DNA of 64,000 nucleotides from Sphingobacterium prati (GTDB lineage Bacteria > Bacteroidota > Bacteroidia > Sphingobacteriales > Sphingobacteriaceae). Positions 55,702 to 64,000 of the stretch are shown here, one piece after another (the stretch's first letter is position 1; each line of letters begins with the position of its first letter). Under the pieces are notes generated by a model. It did no database searches. It was given only the letters and a program-made list of their open reading frames with translations, and was not told the DNA's origin. The translations under genes and the position numbers were made by a program. The stretch lies in NCBI RefSeq assembly GCF_013167215.1, contig NZ_JABJWY010000018.1:1-64000 (forward strand), given 5' to 3'.

Positions 55702-56082
55702 CTTTTGCTATCCCTCTAGTCGCTTTCTCCAAGAAGATTCCATTCATTCAAATATCACATCCTTCTCTGAGAGGCAGTCATGCACTTGAATTTTATGTAT
55801 CAAGGAGGTTAACGGCGAAGGATATCTATATGTTCTTGTTTTTAAACTTTGCGAATTGGTATGTAGCAACTCGATATTCGATGTAGTTAATGAATACAAA
55901 TCAATCGTGAGGTTATCATGAGCAAGTAAGCTGGTAGCGCAATATAAATTTGTGCAATCGTTTTCATGTTATCAAAACATTGATTTGAGGTGAATTCTGC
56001 GTGAATAACCTATTTCTCAAGCGCCAAGAGTGAATTATTCCAATGAAAACCTGTAATATTGTATAAAAAATAAATTCGAATT
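55702..56082. other. Gene-free stretch upstream of kbl
   Basis: About 380 bases with no convincing frame. A -7-like TAAATTTG lies at 55945-55952, 131 bases before kbl, with no good -33 box. I looked for a glycine riboswitch because of the downstream gene and did not find its paired-core pattern. Confidence 0.5.
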
Positions 56083-57273
56083 ATGTACAATACATTACAA
56101 CCAGTTTTACAAAAAGAATTGGAAGCAATCAAAGAAGCGGGATTGTATAAACAAGAGCGGGTGATCGTTACCCCTCAAGGCGCAGATATTAAAGTGAGCA
56201 CAGGGCAGGAAGTCATCAATTTTTGTGCAAACAACTATTTGGGATTGTCTTCTCACCCGAAAGTGATCGAGGCGGCTAAGCAGGCGATTGATACACATGG
56301 TTATGGCATGTCCTCCGTACGTTTTATCTGTGGGACACAAGATGTACATAAAGAATTAGAAGCAAAAATATCCCAATTTTTAGGGACAGAAGATACGATT
56401 TTATATGCCGCGGCATTTGATGCAAACGGCGGTGTTTTCGAGCCTTTGTTTGGTGCTGAGGACGCCATTATTTCCGATGAATTGAATCATGCTTCGATTA
56501 TCGATGGTGTACGTTTGTGTAAAGCACAACGTTTCCGCTATAAAAATGCGGATATGGCAGATCTAGAAACACAATTGCAGGCAGCATCCGAAGCGAGACA
56601 CAGAATCATCGTTACCGATGGTGCCTTTTCGATGGACGGATCAGTTGCTCCGTTAGACAAGATCTGTGATCTTGCGGACAAATATCAGGCGTTGGTCATG
56701 ATTGACGAATCCCATTGTACAGGTTTTATTGGCGCTACAGGCCGTGGTACACACGAGCTATTCAACGTGATCGATCGTGTAGATATTATTACCGGAACAT
56801 TAGGTAAAGCCCTTGGTGGTGCTTCTGGCGGTTTCACTTCTGGTAAAAAAGAGATTATTGATTTGTTACGTCAGCGTTCGCGCCCGTATTTATTTTCAAA
56901 TACCTTGGCACCAGCGATTGCGGGCGCTTCCGTTGCGGTATTGGATATGCTGAGTGAGACGACCGCTTTGCGTGACAAGCTTGAATCCAATACCAAATAT
57001 TTCCGTGAAAAGATGACGGAAGCAGGATTTGATATCAAGCCAGGTTTCCATCCGATCGTGCCTGTGATGCTTTACGATGCAAAACTAGCGCAGGAATTTG
57101 CGGCTAAGATGTTGGATGAAGGTATCTATGTAATCGGTTTTTACTATCCTGTTGTACCTCAGGGAAAAGCCCGTATCCGTGTACAGATTTCAGCAGGACA
57201 TGAGCTTGCGCACTTAGACAAAGCGATCGCCGCCTTTACCAAAGTAGGTAAAGAATTAGGTGTAATTAAATAA
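56083..57273 (+). CDS. kbl: Glycine C-acetyltransferase (2-amino-3-ketobutyrate CoA ligase)
   Basis: A 396-aa PLP enzyme that converts 2-amino-3-oxobutanoate and CoA to glycine and acetyl-CoA in threonine degradation. The alpha-oxoamine synthase blocks are all present: [72 protein letters not shown], and the PLP lysine in [16 protein letters not shown] (Lys242). The ICGTQ and GATGRGTHE patterns distinguish Kbl from BioF and serine palmitoyltransferase. Threonine dehydrogenase (tdh) is not next to it. The next gene, typA, has its own promoter. Confidence 0.94.
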   Translation: MYNTLQPVLQKELEAIKEAGLYKQERVIVTPQGADIKVSTGQEVINFCANNYLGLSSHPKVIEAAKQAIDTHGYGMSSVRFICGTQDVHKELEAKISQFLGTEDTILYAAAFDANGGVFEPLFGAEDAIISDELNHASIIDGVRLCKAQRFRYKNADMADLETQLQAASEARHRIIVTDGAFSMDGSVAPLDKICDLADKYQALVMIDESHCTGFIGATGRGTHELFNVIDRVDIITGTLGKALGGASGGFTSGKKEIIDLLRQRSRPYLFSNTLAPAIAGASVAVLDMLSETTALRDKLESNTKYFREKMTEAGFDIKPGFHPIVPVMLYDAKLAQEFAAKMLDEGIYVIGFYYPVVPQGKARIRVQISAGHELAHLDKAIAAFTKVGKELGVIK

Positions 57274-57310
57274 AATACACAGAGTTATAAATTTTGTGGT
57301 GCAAAATGTT

Positions 57311-57318
57311 TATCTTTG
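57311..57318 (+). promoter_or_regulatory. -7 promoter element of typA
   Basis: TATCTTTG matches TAnnTTTG. It overlaps a potential TTG start at 57316, which means that translation from that codon is impossible on this transcript and the ATG at 57352 is the real start. Confidence 0.6.
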
Positions 57319-57351
57319 CACCCTGAATTTAAAAACAAATTTACTTGCTGG

Positions 57352-59157
57352 ATGCAAAATATTAGAAACATAGCGATTATCGCTCACGTCGATCACGGTA
57401 AAACTACGTTGGTAGACAAAATCTTACACTTCACAAATCTTTTTAGAGATAATGATGGTACAGGTGATTTAATTCTGGATAATAACGATTTAGAACGTGA
57501 ACGCGGTATTACTATTGTCGCTAAAAACGTTTCTGTTCAATATAAAGGTGTAAAGATTAACGTTATTGATACACCTGGTCACGCCGATTTCGGTGGTGAA
57601 GTAGAGCGTGTATTGAAAATGGCTGATGGTGTTGTATTGCTTGTGGATGCTTTCGAAGGTCCGATGCCGCAAACACGTTTTGTTACACAAAAAGCATTAT
57701 CCTTAGGTTTGAAGCCTTTGGTTGTAGTCAATAAAGTGGACAAAGAAAACTGCCGCCCTGAAGAGGTGTACGAAAATGTATTTGATCTATTCTTTAGCCT
57801 TGATGCTACAGAAGAGCAATTGGCATTTCCGGTATTATATGGTTCTTCCAAACAGGGTTGGATGTCAACAGATTGGAAAGAGAAAAAAGAAGATGTATCT
57901 GAATTATTAGATGCAATCATCGATCACTTCCCTCCTTCGCCATTTGTTGAGGGTACATTGCAGATGCAAATCACATCGTTAGATTACTCTACATTCGTAG
58001 GGCGTATTGCTATCGGTCGTGTAGCTCGTGGTACGATTAAAGAAGGGCAACCTGTCTCGTTGGTAAAACGTGACGGTAAGATCGTGAAATCACGTGTAAA
58101 AGAATTACATACATTTGAAGGTTTAGGCCGTCGCCGCGTGGAAGAAGTTAAATGTGGGGATATTTGTGCTGTAGTTGGTATCGAGGGTTTTGATATCGGT
58201 GATACAATCGCAGATTTTGACAATCCAGAACAATTGGAGGTGATTAGCATTGATGAGCCTACAATGAATATGTTGTTCACGATCAACAACTCCCCATTCT
58301 TTGGTAAAGAAGGTAAATTAGTGACTTCGAGACACATTCACGATCGTTTACAAAAAGAATTAGAGAAGAACTTAGCATTACGCGTAGTTCCTACTGAATC
58401 TCCAGATGCATGGTTGGTCTATGGACGTGGTATCCTCCACTTATCTGTATTAATTGAAACAATGCGTCGCGAAGGTTACGAATTACAAGTAGGCCAGCCT
58501 CAAGTAATCTTGAAAGAGATCGACGGTAAGAAATGTGAACCTATCGAAGTATTGGTTGTTGACGTACCTGCTGAAGTTTCTGGTAAAGTGATTGAGTTGG
58601 TAACACAACGTAAAGGAGAGCTTTTGGTTATGGAAACAAAAGGCGAAATGCAACATCTTGAGTTCGAAATTCCTTCCCGTGGTATCATCGGTCTACGTAA
58701 CAACGTATTGACTGCTACTGCCGGAGAAGCTGTAATGGCACACCGTTTGAAAGGATACGAGCCTTGGAGAGGAACAATCCCTGGACGTTTGCATGGTGTA
58801 TTGATCTCTTTGGACAAAGGTACAACTACTGCTTACTCTATTGATAAGTTACAAGATAGAGGTAAGTTCTTTGTTGATCCAGGTGTGGATATTTATGAAG
58901 GACAAATCTTAGGAGAGCACATCCGTGACAATGATTTAACGATCAACATCGTTAAAGGTAAACAATTGACAAATATGCGTGCATCTGGTACAGATGATAA
59001 CACACGTATTGCACCGGCAATTAAATTCTCTTTAGAAGAATCTATGGAATACATCCAAGCGGACGAATACATTGAGGTTACACCACAATCTATCCGTTTG
59101 CGTAAAATCTACCTGACAGAAAATGAGCGTAAAGTAAACGCGAAAAAATTTCAATAG
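57352..59157 (+). CDS. typA: GTP-binding protein TypA/BipA
   Basis: A 601-aa ribosome-associated translational GTPase that helps assembly of the 50S subunit and growth under stress. G1 is AHVDHGKTTLV (about residues 9-19), G2 includes ERERGITIVAKN, G3 DTPGHADFGGEVERVL, and G4 NKVDKENCRP. EF-G-like domains II, III and V follow (EKNLALRVVPTESPDAWLVY, RGIIGLRNNVLTATAGEAVM), and the C-terminal TypA-specific domain with RASGTDDNTRIAPAIKFSLE. I take the ATG at 57352 as start because the promoter overlaps the longer frame. Codons look highly biased, as in well-expressed genes. A strong hairpin terminator follows. Confidence 0.97.
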   Translation: MQNIRNIAIIAHVDHGKTTLVDKILHFTNLFRDNDGTGDLILDNNDLERERGITIVAKNVSVQYKGVKINVIDTPGHADFGGEVERVLKMADGVVLLVDAFEGPMPQTRFVTQKALSLGLKPLVVVNKVDKENCRPEEVYENVFDLFFSLDATEEQLAFPVLYGSSKQGWMSTDWKEKKEDVSELLDAIIDHFPPSPFVEGTLQMQITSLDYSTFVGRIAIGRVARGTIKEGQPVSLVKRDGKIVKSRVKELHTFEGLGRRRVEEVKCGDICAVVGIEGFDIGDTIADFDNPEQLEVISIDEPTMNMLFTINNSPFFGKEGKLVTSRHIHDRLQKELEKNLALRVVPTESPDAWLVYGRGILHLSVLIETMRREGYELQVGQPQVILKEIDGKKCEPIEVLVVDVPAEVSGKVIELVTQRKGELLVMETKGEMQHLEFEIPSRGIIGLRNNVLTATAGEAVMAHRLKGYEPWRGTIPGRLHGVLISLDKGTTTAYSIDKLQDRGKFFVDPGVDIYEGQILGEHIRDNDLTINIVKGKQLTNMRASGTDDNTRIAPAIKFSLEESMEYIQADEYIEVTPQSIRLRKIYLTENERKVNAKKFQ

Positions 59158-59180
59158 CAGGTAGCTAAGGATTATAAGAC

Positions 59181-59215
59181 AAAAGCCATCGAAATTCTAT
59201 TTCGATGGCTTTTTT
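59181..59215 (+). terminator. Terminator of typA
   Basis: AAAGCCATCGAAAT and ATTTCGATGGCTTT pair perfectly over 14 bp around TCT and are followed by a T run, 24 bases after the stop. Confidence 0.92.
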
Positions 59216-59425
59216 GATAGTAGCCAAGGATATTGAATACGCATACGTCTGACAATAGCTATTTTCCTTATTGACCGAGCTGGCGTGAATGGCAAAATCC
59301 CTGGCATATACATCATCGAACTGGAAAAAAGGCAATCGTTCAATCTACAGAAAATATCGAGTATCGGGCTCGATTTTTTCGTATATGCATTTTATTCAGA
59401 GGGACTATAATCAGCCAAGATTGCG

Positions 59426-59433
59426 TAACTTTG
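59426..59433 (+). promoter_or_regulatory. -7 promoter element of uvrA
   Basis: TAACTTTG matches TAnnTTTG. It overlaps a possible TTG start at 59431, so translation starts further down, at the ATG at 59452, which is preceded by AAGGA. Confidence 0.5.
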
Positions 59434-59451
59434 TGTGAGATAAGGATTATT

Positions 59452-62253
59452 ATGAGTAACAAAGTGGAGCATACTCCAAAAGAATATATTCAGATAAAAG
59501 GGGCTAGAGTCAATAATCTAAAGAATATTGACGTTGACATTCCCAAAAATAAATTAGTTGTCATTACCGGAATGTCGGGTTCGGGAAAATCTTCCCTTGC
59601 TTTTGATACCCTATACGCCGAGGGACAGAGAAGATATGTCGAAAGTCTTTCATCCTATGCGCGGCAGTTTATGGGGCGGATGAATAAACCCGAGGTCGAT
59701 TACATCAAAGGGATCGCACCGGCGATCGCCATTGAGCAGCGTGTGATCACCAGTAACCCGCGTTCTACTGTAGGAACGTCTACCGAAATATACGACTACC
59801 TGAAGTTGCTTTATGCCAGGATTGGCAAGACGATTTCCCCTGTATCCGGCAAGGAAGTGACCAAAGATAGCGTGAGTTCAGTGGTAGATTTCACCCTAAA
59901 AATTGAATCGGGAGAGTCGATCACACTCTTGGCTCCGTTGGTGCCATCACATGGACGCAAGCTCAAGGAAGAGCTATCACTTTTATTGCAGAAAGGATTT
60001 GTTCGTGTCGTCTATCAGGATAAAATGCAAAAAATCGAAAGCATTATTGACGACAAGAACATGGCCAATGCAACGGTTCAGGATGGCACAGTATTGATCG
60101 TGGTCGACCGGGTACGTATTGAGCAGGATGATGATACTGTTAACCGGTTGTCCGATTCCATTCAGACTGGATTTTTTGAGGGAAAGGGCGAATTGTATAT
60201 CGAAGAAAATGGGCACAGACATCATTTCTCGCATAAGTTTGAACTCGATGGAATTACCTTTGAAGAGCCTAGTCCAAATTTTTTCAGTTTCAATAATCCC
60301 TATGGCGCCTGTCGGCGTTGCGAAGGTTATGGGAAAATTATCGGTATAGATCCCGATCTGGTTATCCCGGACAAGACCCGTTCTGTATACGATGGAGCAA
60401 TTGCTCCTTGGCGTGGGGAGAAAATGGGCGAATGGTTGCAGGTGCTGGTCAAAAATTCCTTAAAGTTTGATTTTCCTATACACCGTGCCTTTTCCGATTT
60501 GACAGCAGCCCAAAAGGAATTATTATGGACGGGGAATAGCTATTTTACAGGACTTAACCGATTCTTTGAGGAACTGGAGGAGCAGACCTACAAAATTCAA
60601 TACCGTGTGATGTTATCCCGTTACCGCGGTAAGACGGACTGTCCAGACTGCCGGGGTACCAGGTTGCGCAAGGATGCGACCTATGTGAAGGTGGGGGGTA
60701 GGTCAATCACCGACATTGTATTGATGCCCTTGGAGGAAGCCTTGGCATTTTTCACAGAATTACCTTTGACGGGAAACGAGAAAGTAATCGCCAAGCGCTT
60801 GTTGGCCGAAATTAATAACCGGCTGCAGTTTTTATGTGATGTGGGTTTAAGTTACCTTACGCTAAACCGTCTATCCAATACCCTATCAGGAGGGGAATCC
60901 CAACGCATCAATTTGGCAACTTCACTCGGAAGTTCGCTCGTAGGTTCGATTTACGTATTGGATGAACCAAGCATAGGTTTACATCCGCGTGATACGCAAC
61001 GTCTGATTTCGGTCCTTAAGTCCCTTCGTGATGTCGGTAATACGGTCGTTGTGGTTGAACATGAGCAGGAAATGATGGAAGCAGCAGATTACCTGATTGA
61101 CATTGGTCCGGAAGCGGGAATCAATGGCGGTGAGCTAGTTTTTGCTGGAACATATAGCGAGATCCTAAAAGATAGCAGAAGTTTGACAGGGCAATACCTG
61201 AGCGGTAAAAGCCAGATAGAAGTGCCCAAGAAAAGACGTAAATGGTCGCATAGTATTACCGTAAAAGGAGCACATGAGAATAATCTTCAGGGGATCGATG
61301 TGCAGTTTCCATTAAACACATTTACCGTTGTATCTGGTGTTTCTGGCTCAGGAAAAACCTCCTTGGTAAAACGGATTCTATATCCCGCCCTGCAGAAATC
61401 AATTGGTAATTATTCTGGCGAGCAAACCGGGGTGTATGATTCCATCGAGGGGGATATTGCACAGGTGGAACAGATCGAGATGGTCGACCAGAACCCTATC
61501 GGTCGTTCTTCGCGTTCCAATCCGGTAACTTATGTGAAAGCTTGGGATGAGATCAGAGCGCTGTATGCTAATCAGGCTGCAGCCAAAGCTGCAGGACTGA
61601 AACCTGCTGCATTTTCTTTTAATGTTGAAGGCGGCCGCTGCGACGTCTGTCAGGGCGAGGGAGAAGTGAAGATCGAAATGCAATTTATGGCAGATATTGT
61701 GCTGCCCTGTGAGGCCTGCGGGGGCAAACGGTTTAAACAGTTTGTCCTTGATGTGCAATACAAAGGTAAATCCGTGGCAGATGTACTTGAATTAAGTGTG
61801 GATGAAGCCATTGTGTTCTTCGGCGATCAGCCTAAGATATTAGCCAAGCTACAACCTTTGCAAGATGTGGGTTTGGGCTATGTTAAGCTCGGCCAATCTT
61901 CCAGTACGCTCTCCGGCGGAGAAGCACAGCGGATCAAGCTAGCTTCCTTTTTGATCAAAGGCAATAACAGTAAGAAAACCCTTTTTATCTTTGACGAGCC
62001 CACCACCGGCTTACATTTTCAGGATATTAAAAAGCTGTTAAAGTCCTTTGATGCATTGATTAACCTTGGCAATAGTATCTTGGTTATCGAGCATAACATG
62101 GATATGATCAAGTCGGCAGACTGGGTGATTGACATTGGACCTGAAGGCGGAAATAAAGGCGGAAAACTGGTTTTTGCGGGACTGCCCGAAGACCTTGTAC
62201 ATTGTAAAGATTCTTATACAGGGCAATTTTTAAAAACACATTTAAAAGATTAA
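59452..62253 (+). CDS. uvrA: UvrABC excinuclease subunit A
   Basis: The 933-aa damage-recognition subunit of nucleotide excision repair. Two ABC ATPase modules are visible: the first Walker [16 protein letters not shown], UvrB-binding region, the C4 zinc fingers CRRCEGYG and CPDCRGTR, signature [15 protein letters not shown], and the second Walker [15 protein letters not shown] with the zinc module [15 protein letters not shown]...CEACGGKR and signature [14 protein letters not shown]. All catalytic parts are intact and the length is typical. The start at 59452 is chosen because a promoter element covers the upstream TTG. A 293-base gap separates it from the phosphatase gene. Confidence 0.97.
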   Translation: MSNKVEHTPKEYIQIKGARVNNLKNIDVDIPKNKLVVITGMSGSGKSSLAFDTLYAEGQRRYVESLSSYARQFMGRMNKPEVDYIKGIAPAIAIEQRVITSNPRSTVGTSTEIYDYLKLLYARIGKTISPVSGKEVTKDSVSSVVDFTLKIESGESITLLAPLVPSHGRKLKEELSLLLQKGFVRVVYQDKMQKIESIIDDKNMANATVQDGTVLIVVDRVRIEQDDDTVNRLSDSIQTGFFEGKGELYIEENGHRHHFSHKFELDGITFEEPSPNFFSFNNPYGACRRCEGYGKIIGIDPDLVIPDKTRSVYDGAIAPWRGEKMGEWLQVLVKNSLKFDFPIHRAFSDLTAAQKELLWTGNSYFTGLNRFFEELEEQTYKIQYRVMLSRYRGKTDCPDCRGTRLRKDATYVKVGGRSITDIVLMPLEEALAFFTELPLTGNEKVIAKRLLAEINNRLQFLCDVGLSYLTLNRLSNTLSGGESQRINLATSLGSSLVGSIYVLDEPSIGLHPRDTQRLISVLKSLRDVGNTVVVVEHEQEMMEAADYLIDIGPEAGINGGELVFAGTYSEILKDSRSLTGQYLSGKSQIEVPKKRRKWSHSITVKGAHENNLQGIDVQFPLNTFTVVSGVSGSGKTSLVKRILYPALQKSIGNYSGEQTGVYDSIEGDIAQVEQIEMVDQNPIGRSSRSNPVTYVKAWDEIRALYANQAAAKAAGLKPAAFSFNVEGGRCDVCQGEGEVKIEMQFMADIVLPCEACGGKRFKQFVLDVQYKGKSVADVLELSVDEAIVFFGDQPKILAKLQPLQDVGLGYVKLGQSSSTLSGGEAQRIKLASFLIKGNNSKKTLFIFDEPTTGLHFQDIKKLLKSFDALINLGNSILVIEHNMDMIKSADWVIDIGPEGGNKGGKLVFAGLPEDLVHCKDSYTGQFLKTHLKD

Positions 62254-62395
62254 GCCTACTTTAGCATTTGTTATTGGACGCAGCTTGCATGAGGGCTACT
62301 GAGTCGAAAACAAAGATTAGTAAATCCAACGATTAATTTAATAAGTAAAAAGGAATATTTAGGTAAGTCCAAGACAGTTTAGGACAAGAGTCTTA

Positions 62396-62546
62396 TCTCT
62401 AATAGCTCAATACTCCTATTAAAAAGTGAAAAATGGAAACAGTGTTAAGCCTCAGGCTGGTATAAGATTAAAGAACAGGGGCATAGGCCGTAGGCTTGCA
62501 CAACCAAATCTCAAATCTAAAAGCTCAATACTAATATCTAACAACA
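62396..62546 (+). repeat. Two imperfect copies of a 17-base A/T-rich sequence before pafA
   Basis: TCTAATAGCTCAATACT (62398-62414) and TCTAAAAGCTCAATACT (62516-62532) differ by one base and lie about 118 bases apart, the second 15 bases before the start codon of pafA. Their role is unknown; they could be regulatory or leftover repeats. Confidence 0.5.
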
Positions 62547-64000
62547 ATGATTAAAAGATTTTTTTTAAGTATCGTATTTGGAATAGCTGCACTCTCCACC
62601 ATGGCACAACAACCAGACAGACCCAAATTGGTCGTCGGTCTGATGGTGGATCAGATGCGCTGGGATTATCTCTATCGTTTTGCGGATCGATATGGCAATG
62701 ATGGTTTCAAGCGACTTTTGAAAGAAGGCTTCTCCTGTGAGAATACCCTGATCAATTATATTCCGACCTATACAGCCATTGGTCATAGTTCGGTGTACAC
62801 CGGTTCTGTTCCTTCGATACATGGTATAGCAGGTAATGATTGGATTGAAGAGCTTACAGGTAAGAATATGTACTGCACACAAGATGATAATGTCGTTGGT
62901 GTGGGTACGACTGAAAAAGAAGGAAAACAATCTCCCCGCAACTTGTTGGCATCTACTGTGACGGATCAGTTGAAATTGGCTTCAAATTTTAAATCCAAAG
63001 TCATTGGTATCGCGATTAAAGATCGCGGTGGTATATTACCTGCAGGACACTTTGCCGATGCGGCCTATTGGTTTGAGGCGAAATCAGGCAATTGGATTAC
63101 CTCCAATTTTTATATGGATAAACTACCAAAATGGGTGGTGGATTTCAACAAGAAAAAGTTGGCTGAAAAATATCTAAAAGGGGATTGGAAGCCCATGTAC
63201 GATGTGAGTACTTATGCAGCCAACAGCATTGCTGACGATAATATTTATGAGGGAAAATACCCGGGTGAAGAAAAACCGACCTTGCCGCGTGCGACATCCA
63301 AGCTGATGAAAGATGAAGGCCTTGAGTTGATCAAAACAACACCGATGGGCAATCAGTTCACCCTAGATCTAGCCATGGAGGCGATCAAAAATGAGCAAAT
63401 GGGAAATAATCCAACCAAAAATACCGATTTCCTTTGTGTCAGCCTTTCGGCGACCGATTACGTCGGACATCGCTATTCATTGACAGCGGTTGAAATTGAA
63501 GATATTTACCTGCAGTTAGACAAGCAGCTGGCCGATTTCTTCGCTTACTTGGACAATACAGTTGGAAAAGGCAATTATACCTTCTTCCTGACAGCCGACC
63601 ACGGTGCTTCCTACAACTCCAGATTCTATATGGATATGAAAGGAAATGGCGGTTATTTCTATTCCCGTCAGATTATTTCGGATCTGAACAAAAAATTGAA
63701 AGAGAAATTCGGACAGGAAAAAATCGTCAAAAGCCTAATGAATTATCAAGTCCATCTGAACAATCAAATGATTGACTCGCTTCAATTAGACCGTGATAAA
63801 ATAAAAGAGACCATTATTCGCGAGTTGCGCCAGACTGAAGGTGTCGCTTATGTTGCGGATATGGAAAAAGGTGAAAGTTTAATGATCCCAAAGCCTGTCC
63901 GTGAAAAAATGATCAATGGCTATAATTACAAACGGAGTGGCGTTATCCAAATTGTTTGTGAACCGCAATGGTATGACGGAACGCCACGCTCTACAGGTAC
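62547..64000 (+). CDS. pafA: PafA-type alkaline phosphatase (Pi-irrepressible), C-terminus off the window
   Basis: 484 codons from the ATG at 62547 are visible and the frame is open at the right edge; known PafA is about 545 aa. A signal peptide (MIKRFFLSIVFGIAALSTMA) leads to the mature start QQPDRP. The metal and active-site pattern of PafA is present: MVDQMRWDYL (Asp35), the nucleophile region YIPTYTAIGHSSVYTG (Thr76), Asn97 in GNDW, the PafA-specific IKDRGG (Lys158 and Arg160), SATDYVGHRY, and TADHGASYNS. PafA from Elizabethkingia is a periplasmic phosphate-monoester phosphatase not repressed by phosphate (family knowledge). No pho-box was sought successfully. It follows uvrA after a gap of 293 bases. 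Confidence 0.9.
   Translation, partial: MIKRFFLSIVFGIAALSTMAQQPDRPKLVVGLMVDQMRWDYLYRFADRYGNDGFKRLLKEGFSCENTLINYIPTYTAIGHSSVYTGSVPSIHGIAGNDWIEELTGKNMYCTQDDNVVGVGTTEKEGKQSPRNLLASTVTDQLKLASNFKSKVIGIAIKDRGGILPAGHFADAAYWFEAKSGNWITSNFYMDKLPKWVVDFNKKKLAEKYLKGDWKPMYDVSTYAANSIADDNIYEGKYPGEEKPTLPRATSKLMKDEGLELIKTTPMGNQFTLDLAMEAIKNEQMGNNPTKNTDFLCVSLSATDYVGHRYSLTAVEIEDIYLQLDKQLADFFAYLDNTVGKGNYTFFLTADHGASYNSRFYMDMKGNGGYFYSRQIISDLNKKLKEKFGQEKIVKSLMNYQVHLNNQMIDSLQLDRDKIKETIIRELRQTEGVAYVADMEKGESLMIPKPVREKMINGYNYKRSGVIQIVCEPQWYDGTPRSTG

Noticed and set aside
55780..55850. Glycine riboswitch before kbl
   Set aside because: GGCGAAGGA is present by chance; the paired core and tandem aptamer layout are not found.
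57316..57351. N-terminal extension of typA from TTG
   Set aside because: The -7 promoter element overlaps the TTG, and the extension lacks family similarity.
59290..59439. A 49-codon frame from ATG between typA and uvrA
   Set aside because: Composition is not protein-like, and it runs through the uvrA promoter.
59431..59451. N-terminal extension of uvrA from TTG
   Set aside because: It lies inside the -7 element, and the ATG at 59452 has an AAGGA site.

Overview
The window is chromosomal DNA of a Bacteroidota bacterium, most likely a Sphingobacterium or a close Sphingobacteriaceae relative. The evidence is two SusC/SusD loci, an ECF sigma/FecR pair feeding a SusC with an STN domain, a DUF6266 gene, an irrepressible PafA-type phosphatase, promoters of the Bacteroidota form TAnnTTTG, and start sites that mostly lack a Shine-Dalgarno sequence. 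Coding density is high and no integrase, transposase, CRISPR array or prophage is visible.

Layout. 1-5958 (minus): an MG2/TonB-plug surface protein, an ECI1-like enoyl-CoA isomerase, a lipoprotein and a phospho-sugar mutase cut by the window edge, closely spaced like an operon. 6152-8591: purD, a tRNA-Glu(TTC), a relic of an ABC ATPase, and a DUF6266 gene, followed by almost 1 kb without genes. 9575-17271 (plus): a polysaccharide-utilisation-type locus of IPT/NHL lipoprotein, SusC, SusD and a DUF1735/DUF4361-like lipoprotein, without enzyme or regulator, followed by an Asp/Glu racemase-family gene and a pirin gene broken by one amber codon. 18934-25836: xseB/xseA, a beta-lactamase-fold hydrolase carrying an orphan GH3 C-terminal domain, an M19 dipeptidase, radA, a small relic of a second radA, and a TlpA-type thioredoxin. 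25909-34428: a methionine aminotransferase, NagB fused to a PIG-L deacetylase, a TonB-dependent siderophore receptor and a GH20 chitobiase, so the amino-sugar genes form a loose chitin/GlcNAc group. 34568: a second, identical tRNA-Glu. 34777-44499 (minus): an ECF sigma, FecR, STN-SusC, SusD and metallophosphatase/PQQ-propeller locus. 44722-47562 (minus): a hyaluronan/NodC-like GT2 synthase with a UDP-HexNAc dehydrogenase. 47912-64000: housekeeping and accessory genes: prfB with its programmed frameshift, pgi, a Zn/Cd P-type ATPase, a small membrane protein, a DUF2147 protein, a FtsX/MacB-type permease, kbl, typA, uvrA and a PafA-type alkaline phosphatase cut by the right edge.

How it works together. 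The two SusCD loci bring oligomeric nutrients across the outer membrane. The one at 34.8-44.5 kb has its own trans-envelope signalling chain (SusC STN domain to FecR to sigma) and a surface or periplasmic phosphatase, which suggests a phosphorylated substrate. The chitobiase yields GlcNAc, and NagB-PIG-L would deacetylate and deaminate amino sugars into glycolysis, where pgi also acts. The GT2/dehydrogenase pair looks like a compact exopolysaccharide module.

I found no clear new defence or mobile system. The most unusual items are decay scars and fusions: the amber-interrupted pirin, the divergent radA relic, the ABC-ATPase relic beside the tRNA, the racemase with Ser in place of a catalytic Cys, the enzyme-free SusCD locus, the phosphatase-propeller SusCD locus, and the HAS-like synthase pair.
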